Origin: Ignavibacterium sp.
GTDB taxonomy: Bacteria; Bacteroidota; Ignavibacteria; Ignavibacteriales; Ignavibacteriaceae
Direction: 5' to 3'
Assembly: GCA_020354005.1 (NCBI GenBank)
Contig: CP070637.1
Span: 1,544,025 to 1,605,360 of the forward strand
DNA: 61,336 bases
In this document: positions 43,290-52,973 of the stretch, piece by piece
Layout of the letters: the number at the start of each line of letters is the position of its first letter
How positions within the stretch are numbered: the first letter of the stretch is position 1
Notes under the pieces: generated by a model
What the model was told of the DNA's origin: nothing
Seen by the model: only the letters and a program-made list of their open reading frames with translations
The model's database searches: none
Translations under genes and position numbers: made by a program

Positions 43290-44243
43290 TTATAATTCAT
43301 TTCTTTTAAAGTTTTCTACAATCTTTTCTGCAATATCATAAGGTGAAGAGGTTCCGAGTACAACTTTTACCAAAGATGAATTTAACAATATTTCTCCACT
43401 TTCATTCCAGAGCTCCGATTTAATTTTATTCTCAACAATCTCTTTTATTCTAACTTTTGTTTTTTGTTCTCTTCTTTTCAATAATAAATCATTTGAAGTA
43501 AGATATTCCCTGTGTCTTCCAATTTCATCGGCGATTTCTACTATGCCTATATTTTCGGGAGCAATAGTTTTAATGATATTAAACATCCAGCTTTTCTCAT
43601 CGTGTTCTCTCATCATTAAAATTGTTTGAAGAGATGCAATTGCTTGTTCAGATCCGGGGCGGTCACTTTTATTCATTACAAAAAAATCGGCAATCTCCAT
43701 AAGTCCCGCTTTCATTGCCTGCACTGCATCACCCGATTCCGGTACAAGAACAACGATTGTTGTATCAGCTGCCGAGGCAATGTCCAACTCTGACTGTCCA
43801 ACACCCACAGTTTCAAGGAGTATGTAATCATAACCGGCAGCATCCAGCACATCAGCAGCATCAACTGCTCGCTTGCTCAATCCCCCCAAACTTCCGCGGG
43901 TTGCCATACTTCTTATAAAAACGCCTTCATCATTTCCTATTTCAGTCATCCTCACGCGGTCACCTAACAGTGCACCACCAGTAAACGGACTTGTTGGATC
44001 CACGGCAATGATTCCCACTTTTTTGTTTTGTTTCCGGTAATACTTTGTAAGCTGATTTGTGATTGTACTTTTACCTGCACCGGGAGGACCTGTAATACCG
44101 ACTCTGTATGCACTGCCAATTTTTGGAAAGATTTTTTTTAACAATTGCACCGAATCGGAGTTACTTGTTTCAACAATTGATATCGAACGCGCTACAGCCC
44201 GTCGTTCATTATCTAACAATTTTTCTACAAGGGCATTCTGCAT
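43290..44243 (-). CDS. meaB: Methylmalonyl-CoA mutase-associated GTPase MeaB
   Basis: A 317-residue G3E GTPase that protects and reloads methylmalonyl-CoA mutase. Walker A is GPPGAGKST (52-60), switch/base motifs are VDPTSPFTGGALLGDRVRM, ETVGVGQSELDIA and FVMNKSDRPG (NKSD). The C-terminal dimerisation part is present. It lies 5 bases after the sugar epimerase gene (both minus). The mutase subunits are elsewhere, apart from the B12-binding domain at 14763. Confidence 0.95.
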   Translation of the reverse strand: MQNALVEKLLDNERRAVARSISIVETSNSDSVQLLKKIFPKIGSAYRVGITGPPGAGKSTITNQLTKYYRKQNKKVGIIAVDPTSPFTGGALLGDRVRMTEIGNDEGVFIRSMATRGSLGGLSKRAVDAADVLDAAGYDYILLETVGVGQSELDIASAADTTIVVLVPESGDAVQAMKAGLMEIADFFVMNKSDRPGSEQAIASLQTILMMREHDEKSWMFNIIKTIAPENIGIVEIADEIGRHREYLTSNDLLLKRREQKTKVRIKEIVENKIKSELWNESGEILLNSSLVKVVLGTSSPYDIAEKIVENFKRNEL

Positions 44244-44248
44244 ACGTT

Positions 44249-45178
44249 TTATTTTAATGAAAGATTTGTTTCAAAAAACGAAACTGTATACTTCAATCCA
44301 TCTTCTAATTTAATAGATGGTTTCCAATCCAGATTTTCAAATAGCTTATCCGATGTAATTACGCTTCTCAATTGCTCACCAGGTGCAGCAGGCCCGTGCT
44401 TTTCAGTCTGGTCATTTCCAATAATATCATTTAGCATTGAGAAGAGTTCATTTACGTTGGTTTCAATGGCAGTGCCAACGTTATAAACAGAACTTCCTGC
44501 TTCAGCTAAAGTTAACAGATTTGCTTTGACAACATCCTGCACGTAAACATAATCTCTAGTCTGCTTGCCATCTCCATTAATAATTGGCTGCTCACCGCTT
44601 AACATTTTATTACAGAATATTGAAACCACACCAGCTTCGCCAAATGGATTTTGCCTCGGTCCATAAACATTTGCGTAACGAAGGATGGTATAATTTAAGT
44701 TATATTCCTTATGATAAAAGTTAAGATATTTTTCAACGCTTAGCTTTGAGATTCCGTATGGAGAGACAGGATTAGTTTGATGACTTTCATTCGCCGGGAA
44801 AAACAATTGCTCTCCATAAACTGCGCCACCAGTGGAAGAGAACATAAATTTTCTAATGCCATGTTTAACTGAACTTTGAAGAAGGTTAATCGTACCAAGG
44901 ATATTTACGTTTGCATCGAAAGCCGGGTCTGCAACAGATTTGCGAACATCCATTTGAGCTGCGTGATGGTTTACAACATCAAACTGCTCCTCTCCAAAAA
45001 GATTATCAACCTCCGGATCACAGATATTCATCTTTAGGAACCTTGCTTTTGCGTTTATGTTCTTTTCAAATCCGGTTGAAAGGTCATCAAGAACAATAAC
45101 ATCATGTCCCTCTTCAATAAATGCATCCGCTACGTGAGAGGCAATAAATCCTGCTCCTCCTGTTACAAGAATCTTCAT
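44249..45178 (-). CDS. NAD-dependent sugar epimerase/dehydratase (UDP-glucose 4-epimerase type)
   Basis: A 309-residue extended SDR. NAD site GGAGFIASHVAD (about 7-18), catalytic Ser-Tyr-Lys in FSSTGGAVYG and YGISKLSVEKYL (YxxxK), and ILRYANVYGPRQNP. It most resembles GalE-type UDP-sugar 4-epimerases, but the substrate is not decided. It is placed 4 bases before nadD in the minus operon. Confidence 0.9.
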   Translation of the reverse strand: MKILVTGGAGFIASHVADAFIEEGHDVIVLDDLSTGFEKNINAKARFLKMNICDPEVDNLFGEEQFDVVNHHAAQMDVRKSVADPAFDANVNILGTINLLQSSVKHGIRKFMFSSTGGAVYGEQLFFPANESHQTNPVSPYGISKLSVEKYLNFYHKEYNLNYTILRYANVYGPRQNPFGEAGVVSIFCNKMLSGEQPIINGDGKQTRDYVYVQDVVKANLLTLAEAGSSVYNVGTAIETNVNELFSMLNDIIGNDQTEKHGPAAPGEQLRSVITSDKLFENLDWKPSIKLEDGLKYTVSFFETNLSLK

Positions 45179-45182
45179 TCAA

Positions 45183-45758
45183 TTAACCGTATAAATTAAA
45201 ATTATAAATATATTCCTTTACTTTTTCGGGGACAAGATAGTGAATGGGTTTCTTATTCTTTACTCTTTCTCTTATATCGGTAGCACTGATTTCAATACCG
45301 CGAGTCTCAACAAAAATTGCCGACTTTACATATTTATCTTCTAAAGTAAAAGGATGAGAGGATTTTCTTCTAAGCACAATTATTTCTGCTAGTTTCATTA
45401 TTTCATCAGGGTCTTTCCATGTGTGAAATTCAAATATGTTATCATACCCTATAATAAATTCTAAATGTTCGTATCTCTTTTTGAATTCCCGCAAAGTATC
45501 TACTGTATATGATATACCACCCTTTTCTATTTCATAATCATCGTAACTGAAAAATTCTATACTTTCTGTTGCAAGTTTAATCATTTCCAATCTATGTTCG
45601 GGTTTTGCAGATTTTATTCCAGCTTTTAGTGGTGAAACAAATGAAGGAATAAAAATAATTTTATCTAAGCTTCTCATTTCTCTTACTGATTGTGCAGTTA
45701 TAAGATGTCCATTATGTATTGGGTCAAACGTACCTCCAAATATTCCCACTTTACTCAT
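45183..45758 (-). CDS. nadD: Nicotinate-nucleotide adenylyltransferase
   Basis: A 191-residue NaMN adenylyltransferase, NAD biosynthesis. GIFGGTFDPIHNGHL contains the nucleotidyltransferase H-x-G-H motif; IIFIPSFVSPLK, FIIGYDNIFEFHTWKD and ISATDIRERVK (ISSTxIR) complete it. Length is normal (about 190-200). It is the first gene of the minus-strand run nadD-epimerase-meaB, with 142 bases before it. Confidence 0.95.
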   Translation of the reverse strand: MSKVGIFGGTFDPIHNGHLITAQSVREMRSLDKIIFIPSFVSPLKAGIKSAKPEHRLEMIKLATESIEFFSYDDYEIEKGGISYTVDTLREFKKRYEHLEFIIGYDNIFEFHTWKDPDEIMKLAEIIVLRRKSSHPFTLEDKYVKSAIFVETRGIEISATDIRERVKNKKPIHYLVPEKVKEYIYNFNLYG

Positions 45759-45900
45759 CTGATTAGTTCCTTAAACTCAATAAATATACTTCTAAACACA
45801 TCATTCATTCCACGACTACCATTGGAAAGACTTTCTTTTTTTATAATTCAATGTAAAGATTTTTGAAATCAATAAAATTGTTTATCATCAGTTTCATTCT

Positions 45901-46839
45901 TCAAGCAATTAGATTTTTAATAAACTCCCTGTAATTGTTAACTTCATCTTCATAAAACTTCCTGCTTGCCCCCTGTGAATTTTTTAGCTGGTTTTTTCTA
46001 AAAGCTAATGTAGTTGAAGCTCTCACATAAGCTTTGCGTATTTTCTCATCTATCCATCCCTTTGAATTTCTGCTGGCTGAACTTAAATGGTATAGATGAG
46101 AAGATGGTATGGTTCCCGCTTCAACTTCAGATAATAATTCGTTAAATATTATTTTTCCTTCACCAATTACTGCAGCTGAATAGATTGTTATAAAAATAAC
46201 GATGGTTAGTGCCATAAACAAAAATCCCAGTAATGCAGTTGATTGGAAACTTACAGAATAATTCCATGAGAAATGTATTAATATAGCGATACTTAATCCC
46301 GCTGTGGGAAAGATAAGTCTGTTGGACATTCCTTTAAATTTTGCATAACCGAGAATTGCTCCAAGTGTTGCAGTTGCCACGCAATGCATCACTGCTGAAA
46401 ATATAGTTCTTACAAAAACAATTGTTATCCAATTGGTAATGCTTGTACCAAAAGAAATGAAATAGAGAAAATTTTCCGTCATCCCAAATCCTAGCCCAAT
46501 TGCCCCGCCATAAACGATTCCATCGGTTACGTTATCAAACTTTTTATGCCTGACAGTAATAAATAAAAATAGTCCTTTTGTTATTTCCTCTACAACAGGT
46601 GCGGTGATAAATGAGTCCAGAAGATTTAGTTTCCCTTCTTCAGAAATAAACAGGGAGAGTATTGAAGATATAACAAACGAACCAAGCACTGCCAAAATAA
46701 TTGCTCCTACAGAACCCCATAGATAATTCTGCAATACTAATTTGAATGGTTCCCTATCATACCGGTCAAATTTCCAGATGACAAATAAATAAGTAACCAT
46801 AGGAATAATTGCGGCAAGGGCCGATGCTATATAAAACAT
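45901..46839 (-). CDS. prsW: PrsW family intramembrane metalloprotease
   Basis: A 312-residue polytopic protein. The PrsW motifs are EEITKGLF (EExxK), GFGMTENFLYF and VMHCVATATLGAILGY (catalytic His/Glu). Eight or nine helices are visible up to about 225; the last ~80 residues form a charged cytosolic tail (residues 228-312). It may cleave membrane anchors of anti-sigma factors, as in Bacillus, but the target is unknown. It lies between nadD and the ABC exporter genes with modest gaps on both sides. Confidence 0.88.
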   Translation of the reverse strand: MFYIASALAAIIPMVTYLFVIWKFDRYDREPFKLVLQNYLWGSVGAIILAVLGSFVISSILSLFISEEGKLNLLDSFITAPVVEEITKGLFLFITVRHKKFDNVTDGIVYGGAIGLGFGMTENFLYFISFGTSITNWITIVFVRTIFSAVMHCVATATLGAILGYAKFKGMSNRLIFPTAGLSIAILIHFSWNYSVSFQSTALLGFLFMALTIVIFITIYSAAVIGEGKIIFNELLSEVEAGTIPSSHLYHLSSASRNSKGWIDEKIRKAYVRASTTLAFRKNQLKNSQGASRKFYEDEVNNYREFIKNLIA

Positions 46840-46893
46840 ATTACAAAATTATTCCCATTTTTGATTGGTGTTTATGTGAAATAAAAGATAAAA

Positions 46894-48141
46894 CTAATTT
46901 TTCTCTTTTAGCCAGCGAATCAATTCTTTTGGGGATGGTCTTTTTCCGTAGGATAATATTCCAATCCTGAAAATTTTTGCCGATAATTTTAATGTAATTA
47001 TTACCGAAACAAACATTATTGCTAGGGTTATTAGGATGTCTGTTAGTGGTACTACTTCGATTTTAAATCGGAGCAGCATAATTGATGGAATTGTTAAAGG
47101 AATAAAAGAAAGAAATTTAACCATCATTGAACCTGGATTTTGAATTGCCGGCACCGCAATAACGACTGGTAAAACTAAAATCAGACTGATAAATGTCGTA
47201 ATTTGCTGCGCTTCTTGCTCTGTTGAAACCACTGAACCAATACCAACAAATATTGTTGTGTAAAAAATAAATCCAATCACAAAGTATAAAAGCATGGGAA
47301 GAATATTTTGAAATGCATCTGTTGGAATGATTGCACTACCAACCAGACCAATCCCGATAAGTGACCAGATCAAAATCTGCGTTAAGCCAAGGGCACTCAA
47401 TCCAATTATTTTTCCTGCCAGCAGCTCTTCAGATGTGCAGCTTGATATTAATATTTCTATAAGACGATTTGATTTTTCCTCAATTAAACTTCTTACAAGC
47501 ATTTGCCCTGAATAGATTACCATCATCATAAGTAACAGTATAAAAATGAAGGCGGAAAAGAAAACAATCATAAAATTCTGTTTTCCTTCCTCACCGTCTT
47601 TTTCAATTTTTATTTGCTCGACATCCACATTTTTTTGAATCATATTGGCCAGTTCAACATCTATTCCTTTTGCACTTAGCTCATTCTGTATTCTTATTTT
47701 ATTAATTACATCTTCAAACCTTCTTATATCTCTAAACGAACCAATACTCTGACTCCTGTACTGCACTGAAATTGAGTCGATATTACCATGATGAATTAAA
47801 AGATAACCTTCGAATCTATTTTGCATAACACTGCTGTCTGCTTCAGCTTTTACTAAGTCAATTGTTTTGTTTTTATCTGTAAGATTTAGAAAAATATAAT
47901 AGGGTTGAGTATCATCAATTTTAAATTTCTCAAGTTCAAATGATAACTGGTTGAAATAAATATCCGAATAATCAACAACTCCTATTAATTTCGTTCTTAT
48001 ACTTTCCTTATCTGCTAACAACGTTGGGAGGATAGAAAATATCATAATTATTAGTGGTGTGATGATTAGAGAGATAATGAAAATCTTGGTTTTTATCTTT
48101 TCAAGATACTCCCACTTGGCGATTGTGAAAATTTTATTCAT
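46894..48141 (-). CDS. ABC-2 type exporter permease (NatB-like)
   Basis: A 415-residue ABC-2 permease. One N-terminal helix (about 19-40) precedes a large extracytoplasmic domain (about 45-190). Five to six helices follow (about 195-395), with the QMLVRSLIEEKSNRLIEILI coupling segment typical of NatB/YhaP. Its start is 3 bases after the ATPase gene. Substrate may be sodium or a drug, by homology only. Confidence 0.9.
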   Translation of the reverse strand: MNKIFTIAKWEYLEKIKTKIFIISLIITPLIIMIFSILPTLLADKESIRTKLIGVVDYSDIYFNQLSFELEKFKIDDTQPYYIFLNLTDKNKTIDLVKAEADSSVMQNRFEGYLLIHHGNIDSISVQYRSQSIGSFRDIRRFEDVINKIRIQNELSAKGIDVELANMIQKNVDVEQIKIEKDGEEGKQNFMIVFFSAFIFILLLMMMVIYSGQMLVRSLIEEKSNRLIEILISSCTSEELLAGKIIGLSALGLTQILIWSLIGIGLVGSAIIPTDAFQNILPMLLYFVIGFIFYTTIFVGIGSVVSTEQEAQQITTFISLILVLPVVIAVPAIQNPGSMMVKFLSFIPLTIPSIMLLRFKIEVVPLTDILITLAIMFVSVIITLKLSAKIFRIGILSYGKRPSPKELIRWLKEKN

Positions 48142-48144
48142 TGC

Positions 48145-49041
48145 CTAATTCTTTTCGTGCTTTATCAAATCGATAAATATTTTGTTAAGAGTTGGCTCGA
48201 CAACGGAAAAGTGATTCAAATCAATCTTATCAGTAATTTTTTTTAGAAATAATGATGGTGATACATCTTGACTTAGTTGTATTTCAGCATAGTTGTTATA
48301 TGTATCAATGCTGCTCACTTCTTTCATATCGGAAATAGTTGAAATGTTACCTGAGAATTTAATTTCAACGTGATTGCCGCCAAAATCTTTTTTAATACTC
48401 TCCAGACTCCCACTTTTTACTTCCTTGCCGTTATTCATCAGAAAAATTTCAGAGCAAAGTTTTTCTGCAGTTTCCATCTGATGAGTAGAAAGAATAATTA
48501 TTTTACCTTCTGAGATAAAAGAGAATATTAACTCTCTTATTTCTTGCTGGTTAATGGGGTCAAATCCGCTGAATGGTTCATCGAATATTATTAGCTCCGG
48601 GTCATGGATAACAGACATTATAAACTGTACTTTTTGCTGGTTTCCTTTTGAAAGCTCTTCAATTTTGGTGTTTCTATATTTTATTATATCCAATTTTTTC
48701 AGCCAAATATCTATCTGTTCTGTGGCTTCAATAAGAGCCATATTCTTCAAGCGGGCAAAGTAGAGTAATACATCAATAACTTTGCTTTTTTTATACAATC
48801 CTCTCTCTTCAGGCAGGTAACCAATTTTGTTTAAAAAGTCCTCCCGTATTGGTTGTCCATCAAAAAAGATTGTTCCGGAGGTTGGTTTGATGATGTTTAA
48901 AATAGTTCTAATTGTGGTAGTCTTGCCTGCACCGTTAGGACCAAGCAAACCGAATATTTTTCCCGGTGGCACGTTGAAGCTGATATCATTTACAGCTAAA
49001 GTATTCTGAAATTCTTTAACTAAATTCTTTACTTCTAACAT
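48145..49041 (-). CDS. ABC exporter ATP-binding protein (NatA-like)
   Basis: A 298-residue ABC ATPase. Walker A LLGPNGAGKTT, signature ELSKGNQQKVQF, Walker B LIIFDEPFSGFD and the switch His in ILSTHQMET are all intact. The C-terminal ~85 residues match the DUF4162-type extension common in NatA. It pairs with the permease gene 3 bases downstream on the same strand and diverges from yceD. Confidence 0.95.
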   Translation of the reverse strand: MLEVKNLVKEFQNTLAVNDISFNVPPGKIFGLLGPNGAGKTTTIRTILNIIKPTSGTIFFDGQPIREDFLNKIGYLPEERGLYKKSKVIDVLLYFARLKNMALIEATEQIDIWLKKLDIIKYRNTKIEELSKGNQQKVQFIMSVIHDPELIIFDEPFSGFDPINQQEIRELIFSFISEGKIIILSTHQMETAEKLCSEIFLMNNGKEVKSGSLESIKKDFGGNHVEIKFSGNISTISDMKEVSSIDTYNNYAEIQLSQDVSPSLFLKKITDKIDLNHFSVVEPTLNKIFIDLIKHEKN

Positions 49042-49257
49042 CAGGTAGTGATAATCAATGAAAAATAAAATTTAAATCAAATGAAATATAATTATCTTAC
49101 AGCAATATATTGATCGATAAATCCCGTAATTTTTAATATGTCTATGAGTGTAAACTATTAAACTATAATGAGTTAAGTAATATTATTGCTATGAGAACTG
49201 GTTTGATAGTGTTAGAAAGAATTAATATATTTAAATCCCTTTTTATTTATTAAAGAT

Positions 49258-49770
49258 ATGGTTATGAAAATTAGGATTTCCGGTCTGGATAACGGCACGT
49301 ATACGTATGATTTTGAAGGCAATATTGATGATATTGATTTGGAAGAACCTTTTTATGACAAATATAAAACAGAAGTTGTTCTTACAAAATTTAATGACCA
49401 AATGATACTTGAGGCATCAACCATTAGCGATGCCAGGTTTTCTTGCGACAGATGCGGTATAGATTATCAGAGCAATGTTGAAAGTAAGTATAAAATGGTT
49501 TACCTCTTTAGAAATGTAGACGAACCAAAAGAAGAAGCTGATATTACTTACCTTTCACGCGATACAGTTAATATTAATATTACCAGTGATATTAGAGATT
49601 ATTTAATATTAGCAGTTCCTATGAAGAAATTGTGTAAGGAAGATTGCAAAGGATTGTGCTATAAATGCGGAACAGATTTAAATAAGAGCACTTGCGATTG
49701 TAAACAAGATGAAATTGATGATAGATGGAGTAAACTTTTGGAATTGAAAAATAAATTTAATACAAACTAA
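49258..49770 (+). CDS. yceD: YceD/DUF177 family protein
   Basis: A 170-residue DUF177 protein, nearly always found before rpmF and linked to 23S rRNA maturation in E. coli and plants. Cysteine pairs SCDRCGIDY (about 61-64) and CKEDCKGLCYKCGTDLNK with DCK near the end could bind zinc. ATG 49258 and a second ATG at 49264 are both possible. It opens the lipid/ribosome operon. Confidence 0.88.
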   Translation: MVMKIRISGLDNGTYTYDFEGNIDDIDLEEPFYDKYKTEVVLTKFNDQMILEASTISDARFSCDRCGIDYQSNVESKYKMVYLFRNVDEPKEEADITYLSRDTVNINITSDIRDYLILAVPMKKLCKEDCKGLCYKCGTDLNKSTCDCKQDEIDDRWSKLLELKNKFNTN

Positions 49771-49787
49771 ATTATTAACTTGAAAGT

Positions 49788-49967
49788 ATGGCACACCCGA
49801 AACGTAAAATATCAAAAAGCAGAAGAGACAAAAGAAGAACTCATTACAAAGCAACTGTACCATCTATGGGTACGTGCTCACATTGCGGCGAATTAAAGTT
49901 AACGCATCGTGCTTGCCCATCCTGCGGCTACTACAACGAACGCTCGATGTTCATACCTAAATCTTAA
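49788..49967 (+). CDS. rpmF: 50S ribosomal protein L32
   Basis: A 59-codon gene too short to be caught by a simple long-ORF scan. The N-terminus [20 protein letters not shown] is the L32 signature, with two zinc-type pairs CSHC (about 30-33) and CPSC (about 43-46), and a tail ending FIPKS. It lies 17 bases after yceD and 15 before plsX, exactly the classical order yceD-rpmF-plsX. Confidence 0.97.
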   Translation: MAHPKRKISKSRRDKRRTHYKATVPSMGTCSHCGELKLTHRACPSCGYYNERSMFIPKS

Positions 49968-49982
49968 TTAGCACATTTCAAT

Positions 49983-51008
49983 ATGGACCAATCCCAACAG
50001 TCTGAGCGCCAGTGCAGAATTGCAGTTGATGCTATGGGTGGAGATTTTGCACCGACTAATGCTGTCCTGGGAGCTATTCAGGCTCATAATGAAAGTAAAG
50101 ATTTTAAGTTAATCCTCGTTGGCAATAGTGATAAGATAAAAAAAGTTGGAGACGCGAATAATATCTCCATTGATGATGAATTAATCCATTACACCAGCGA
50201 AGTAATTGAAATGAGCGAGAGCCCAACAAGTTCAACAAAAAATAAACCGGATTCATCCATAGTCGTTGGTGCGCAGTTAGTGAGGGATAATAAAGCTGAT
50301 GGATTTGTTAGTGCAGGCAATACAGGTGCAATGAGTGTAAGTTCTGTTTTCAATATTGGCAGGATAAAAGGTGTTTCACGACCAACTCTTACAGCACCAT
50401 TCCCGAATGAAAAAGATGGCTATTCTTTTATATCCGATGTTGGAGCATTTGTTGATTCCAAACCACGGCATCTTCTCGGTTACGCTTTACTAAGCTCTAT
50501 CTTTATAGAGGAAATTTATGAAATCAAAAATCCCAGCGTAGGTTTACTTAATGTTGGTGAAGAGGAAGGTAAAGGATACCCATTAACATCTGAAACAGGT
50601 AAACTATTAAGTGAATCAAATTTGAATTATATTGGTAATATTGAAGGAAAGGATATATTTAAAGGAACGGTTGATCTTGTTATTTGTGATGGGTTTATTG
50701 GAAATATTCTTCTAAAATTTGCCGAGAGTATTATTCCATTTTTAAAGGCTAAAATAAAAAGTTATGCTGATCTAAGTTTGAGTAATAAACTCAGAGCAGC
50801 AATGGTACGTACTCCGCTACGAGAGTCATTAAAAAGTACAAATTACGAACTACATGGTGGTTTACCATTATTGGGGCTTAATGGAATTAGTATTATTGGT
50901 CATGGCATCAGCTCACCGTTGGCAATCAAAAATATGGTGTTAAGAGCAAAAGAAATGCACGATAAAAATCTTATAGAAAAAATTAGGGGCGTATTTAGCC
51001 AGATTTAA
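49983..51008 (+). CDS. plsX: Phosphate acyltransferase PlsX
   Basis: A 341-residue acyl-ACP:phosphate acyltransferase, which makes acyl phosphate for glycerolipid synthesis. VDAMGGDFAPTNAVLGA is the N-terminal signature; SAGNTGAMSVSS, NVGEEEGKG and VICDGFIGNILLK follow. Length is the family norm. It continues the operon into fabH after 28 bases. Confidence 0.96.
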   Translation: MDQSQQSERQCRIAVDAMGGDFAPTNAVLGAIQAHNESKDFKLILVGNSDKIKKVGDANNISIDDELIHYTSEVIEMSESPTSSTKNKPDSSIVVGAQLVRDNKADGFVSAGNTGAMSVSSVFNIGRIKGVSRPTLTAPFPNEKDGYSFISDVGAFVDSKPRHLLGYALLSSIFIEEIYEIKNPSVGLLNVGEEEGKGYPLTSETGKLLSESNLNYIGNIEGKDIFKGTVDLVICDGFIGNILLKFAESIIPFLKAKIKSYADLSLSNKLRAAMVRTPLRESLKSTNYELHGGLPLLGLNGISIIGHGISSPLAIKNMVLRAKEMHDKNLIEKIRGVFSQI

Positions 51009-51036
51009 ATTCTAATAACAATTAACGGAAACTATT

Positions 51037-52035
51037 TTGAAAGAAAAAAAATATAGTGCAATTGTTACCGGGGTGGGAATGTACGTCCCTGATAAAGTTT
51101 ATGATAATGCTTACATGGAAACTATTGTTGATACGACTGACGAATGGATAACAGCACGCACAGGGATAAAAGAACGAAGAATCTTAGAAAATGGTGCAAC
51201 GAGTGATCTTGCAGCTAACGCTGCGTTAGATTTGATTAAGGCACATAATATTAATCCTGATGAAATAGATTTAATAATTGTTGCTACTGTAACACCGGAT
51301 ATGTTCTTTCCGGCAACAGCTTGTCTCGTACAGAATAAAATTGGTGCAAATACAGCGTGGGGATATGATATTTCCGCTGCTTGTTCGGGATTTTTATTTG
51401 CTTTCCAAACAGGCTGTTCTTTTGTTGAAAGCGGACAGTATAAAAAAGTTTTAGTTATTGGTGCAGATAAGATGAGCAGCATAACAGATTATACAGACAG
51501 GAATACGTGCATTTTGTTTGGTGACGCTGGTGCGGCAGTTTTAATTGAACCTTCGGAAGACAAATCTCTAGGATTACAGGACTATATTTTAAGAGTAGAT
51601 GGAGCAGGTGAGGAAAGTTTGTATATGCTTGGTGGTGGAAGTTTGAATCCACCAACGCATGATACAGTTGATAAAAAAATGCATTATCTTTTTCAGGATG
51701 GCAAGGCTGTGTTTAAAGTAGCTGTAAAAGGCATGGCTGATGTTTCATATGAACTGATGCAAAAAAACGGTCTTACCGGTGATGATGTTGCTTATCTTGT
51801 TCCTCATCAAGCTAATATGAGAATTATTACTGCAACAGCAGAACGAATGGGATTAGGTATGGATAAAGTGATGGTGAATATTGACAAATATGGAAACACT
51901 ACTGCAGCTACTATTCCGCTTTGCCTAGTGGAATATTATAGAGATAGTAAGTTAAAAAAAGGCGATAAAATAATTCTCTCTGCGTTCGGTGCGGGTTATA
52001 CGTGGGGTTCATCTTTACTTGTATGGGGAATTTAA
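51037..52035 (+). CDS. fabH: 3-oxoacyl-ACP synthase III
   Basis: A 332-residue KAS III that starts fatty acid synthesis from an acyl-CoA and malonyl-ACP. Catalytic Cys116 is in DISAACSGFLFA, His in VPHQANMRI and Asn in YGNTTAATI. Start is TTG at 51037; no in-frame ATG keeps the N-terminal strand. Located 23 bases before fabD. Confidence 0.96.
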   Translation: MKEKKYSAIVTGVGMYVPDKVYDNAYMETIVDTTDEWITARTGIKERRILENGATSDLAANAALDLIKAHNINPDEIDLIIVATVTPDMFFPATACLVQNKIGANTAWGYDISAACSGFLFAFQTGCSFVESGQYKKVLVIGADKMSSITDYTDRNTCILFGDAGAAVLIEPSEDKSLGLQDYILRVDGAGEESLYMLGGGSLNPPTHDTVDKKMHYLFQDGKAVFKVAVKGMADVSYELMQKNGLTGDDVAYLVPHQANMRIITATAERMGLGMDKVMVNIDKYGNTTAATIPLCLVEYYRDSKLKKGDKIILSAFGAGYTWGSSLLVWGI

Positions 52036-52058
52036 AGGAAATATAAGTTCAGATAATT

Positions 52059-52973
52059 ATGAGTAAGAAAGCATTTTTATTCCCAGGTCAGGGTTCGCAA
52101 TATGTTGGGATGGCAAAAGACCTATATGAGAAATCGGTTGAAGCCAAAGAAATGATTCTAACAGCTAACGATGCCCTTGGAATTAATCTCTCCCATATAA
52201 TGTTTAACGGACCACAGGAAGAATTAAAGCAAACTGAATATACCCAACCGGTAATATTTTTGCATAGCGTAGTATTAGCGAGTATAATTAGAACCGTTTC
52301 ACCCGAAGGTGCTGCCGGGCATTCTCTTGGAGAATATTCTGCGCTTGTTTCTGCCGGTGCGATTCAGTTTTATGATGCGATAAAAATTGTAAGAACACGC
52401 GGGCAGGCAATGCAGCAATCGGGAATTGATAATCCGGGAACAATGGCAGCAGTTATTGGTTCTGAACCTGAGAAGATAGAAGAAATATGTCAGGAAGTTT
52501 CTAACGAAGGAATCGTGCAATGTGCTAATTTTAATTCTCCCGGACAGGTTGTAATATCAGGTGATGTTAATGCTGTTCACAAAGTGATGGAATTATGTAA
52601 AACTAATGGAGCAAAGATTGTAAAGGAATTGGTAGTTAGCGGAGCGTTCCATTCACCATTGATGCAATCTGCAAAGGATAAATTGAAGTTGGCTCTTGAT
52701 GAAACAAATTTTTATGATGCTAGAATTCCTGTTTATGCGAACGTAAGTGGTAAACCTCTTCTTAAAAAAGATGAAATTAAAGTTGCCTTGCATGAGCAGG
52801 TAACATCACCGGTTCGGTGGGAAGAAACTATGGTAAATATGATTGCCAACGGTTATGATGAATTTTATGAGGTTGGGCCGGGTAAAGTTTTGCAGGGGCT
52901 TTTAAAACGGATAAATCGGGATGTAAACTGCATCTCAATTGATAAATTTGACGATCTGGAGAAATATCTTTAA
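52059..52973 (+). CDS. fabD: Malonyl-CoA:ACP transacylase
   Basis: A 304-residue transacylase. FPGQGSQYVGM at the N-terminus, catalytic Ser89 in GHSLGEYSALV, Arg in VRTRGQAMQ and the His near GAFHSPLM. Its stop and the next ATG share one base (TAATG), so the downstream gene is coupled. Confidence 0.96.
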   Translation: MSKKAFLFPGQGSQYVGMAKDLYEKSVEAKEMILTANDALGINLSHIMFNGPQEELKQTEYTQPVIFLHSVVLASIIRTVSPEGAAGHSLGEYSALVSAGAIQFYDAIKIVRTRGQAMQQSGIDNPGTMAAVIGSEPEKIEEICQEVSNEGIVQCANFNSPGQVVISGDVNAVHKVMELCKTNGAKIVKELVVSGAFHSPLMQSAKDKLKLALDETNFYDARIPVYANVSGKPLLKKDEIKVALHEQVTSPVRWEETMVNMIANGYDEFYEVGPGKVLQGLLKRINRDVNCISIDKFDDLEKYL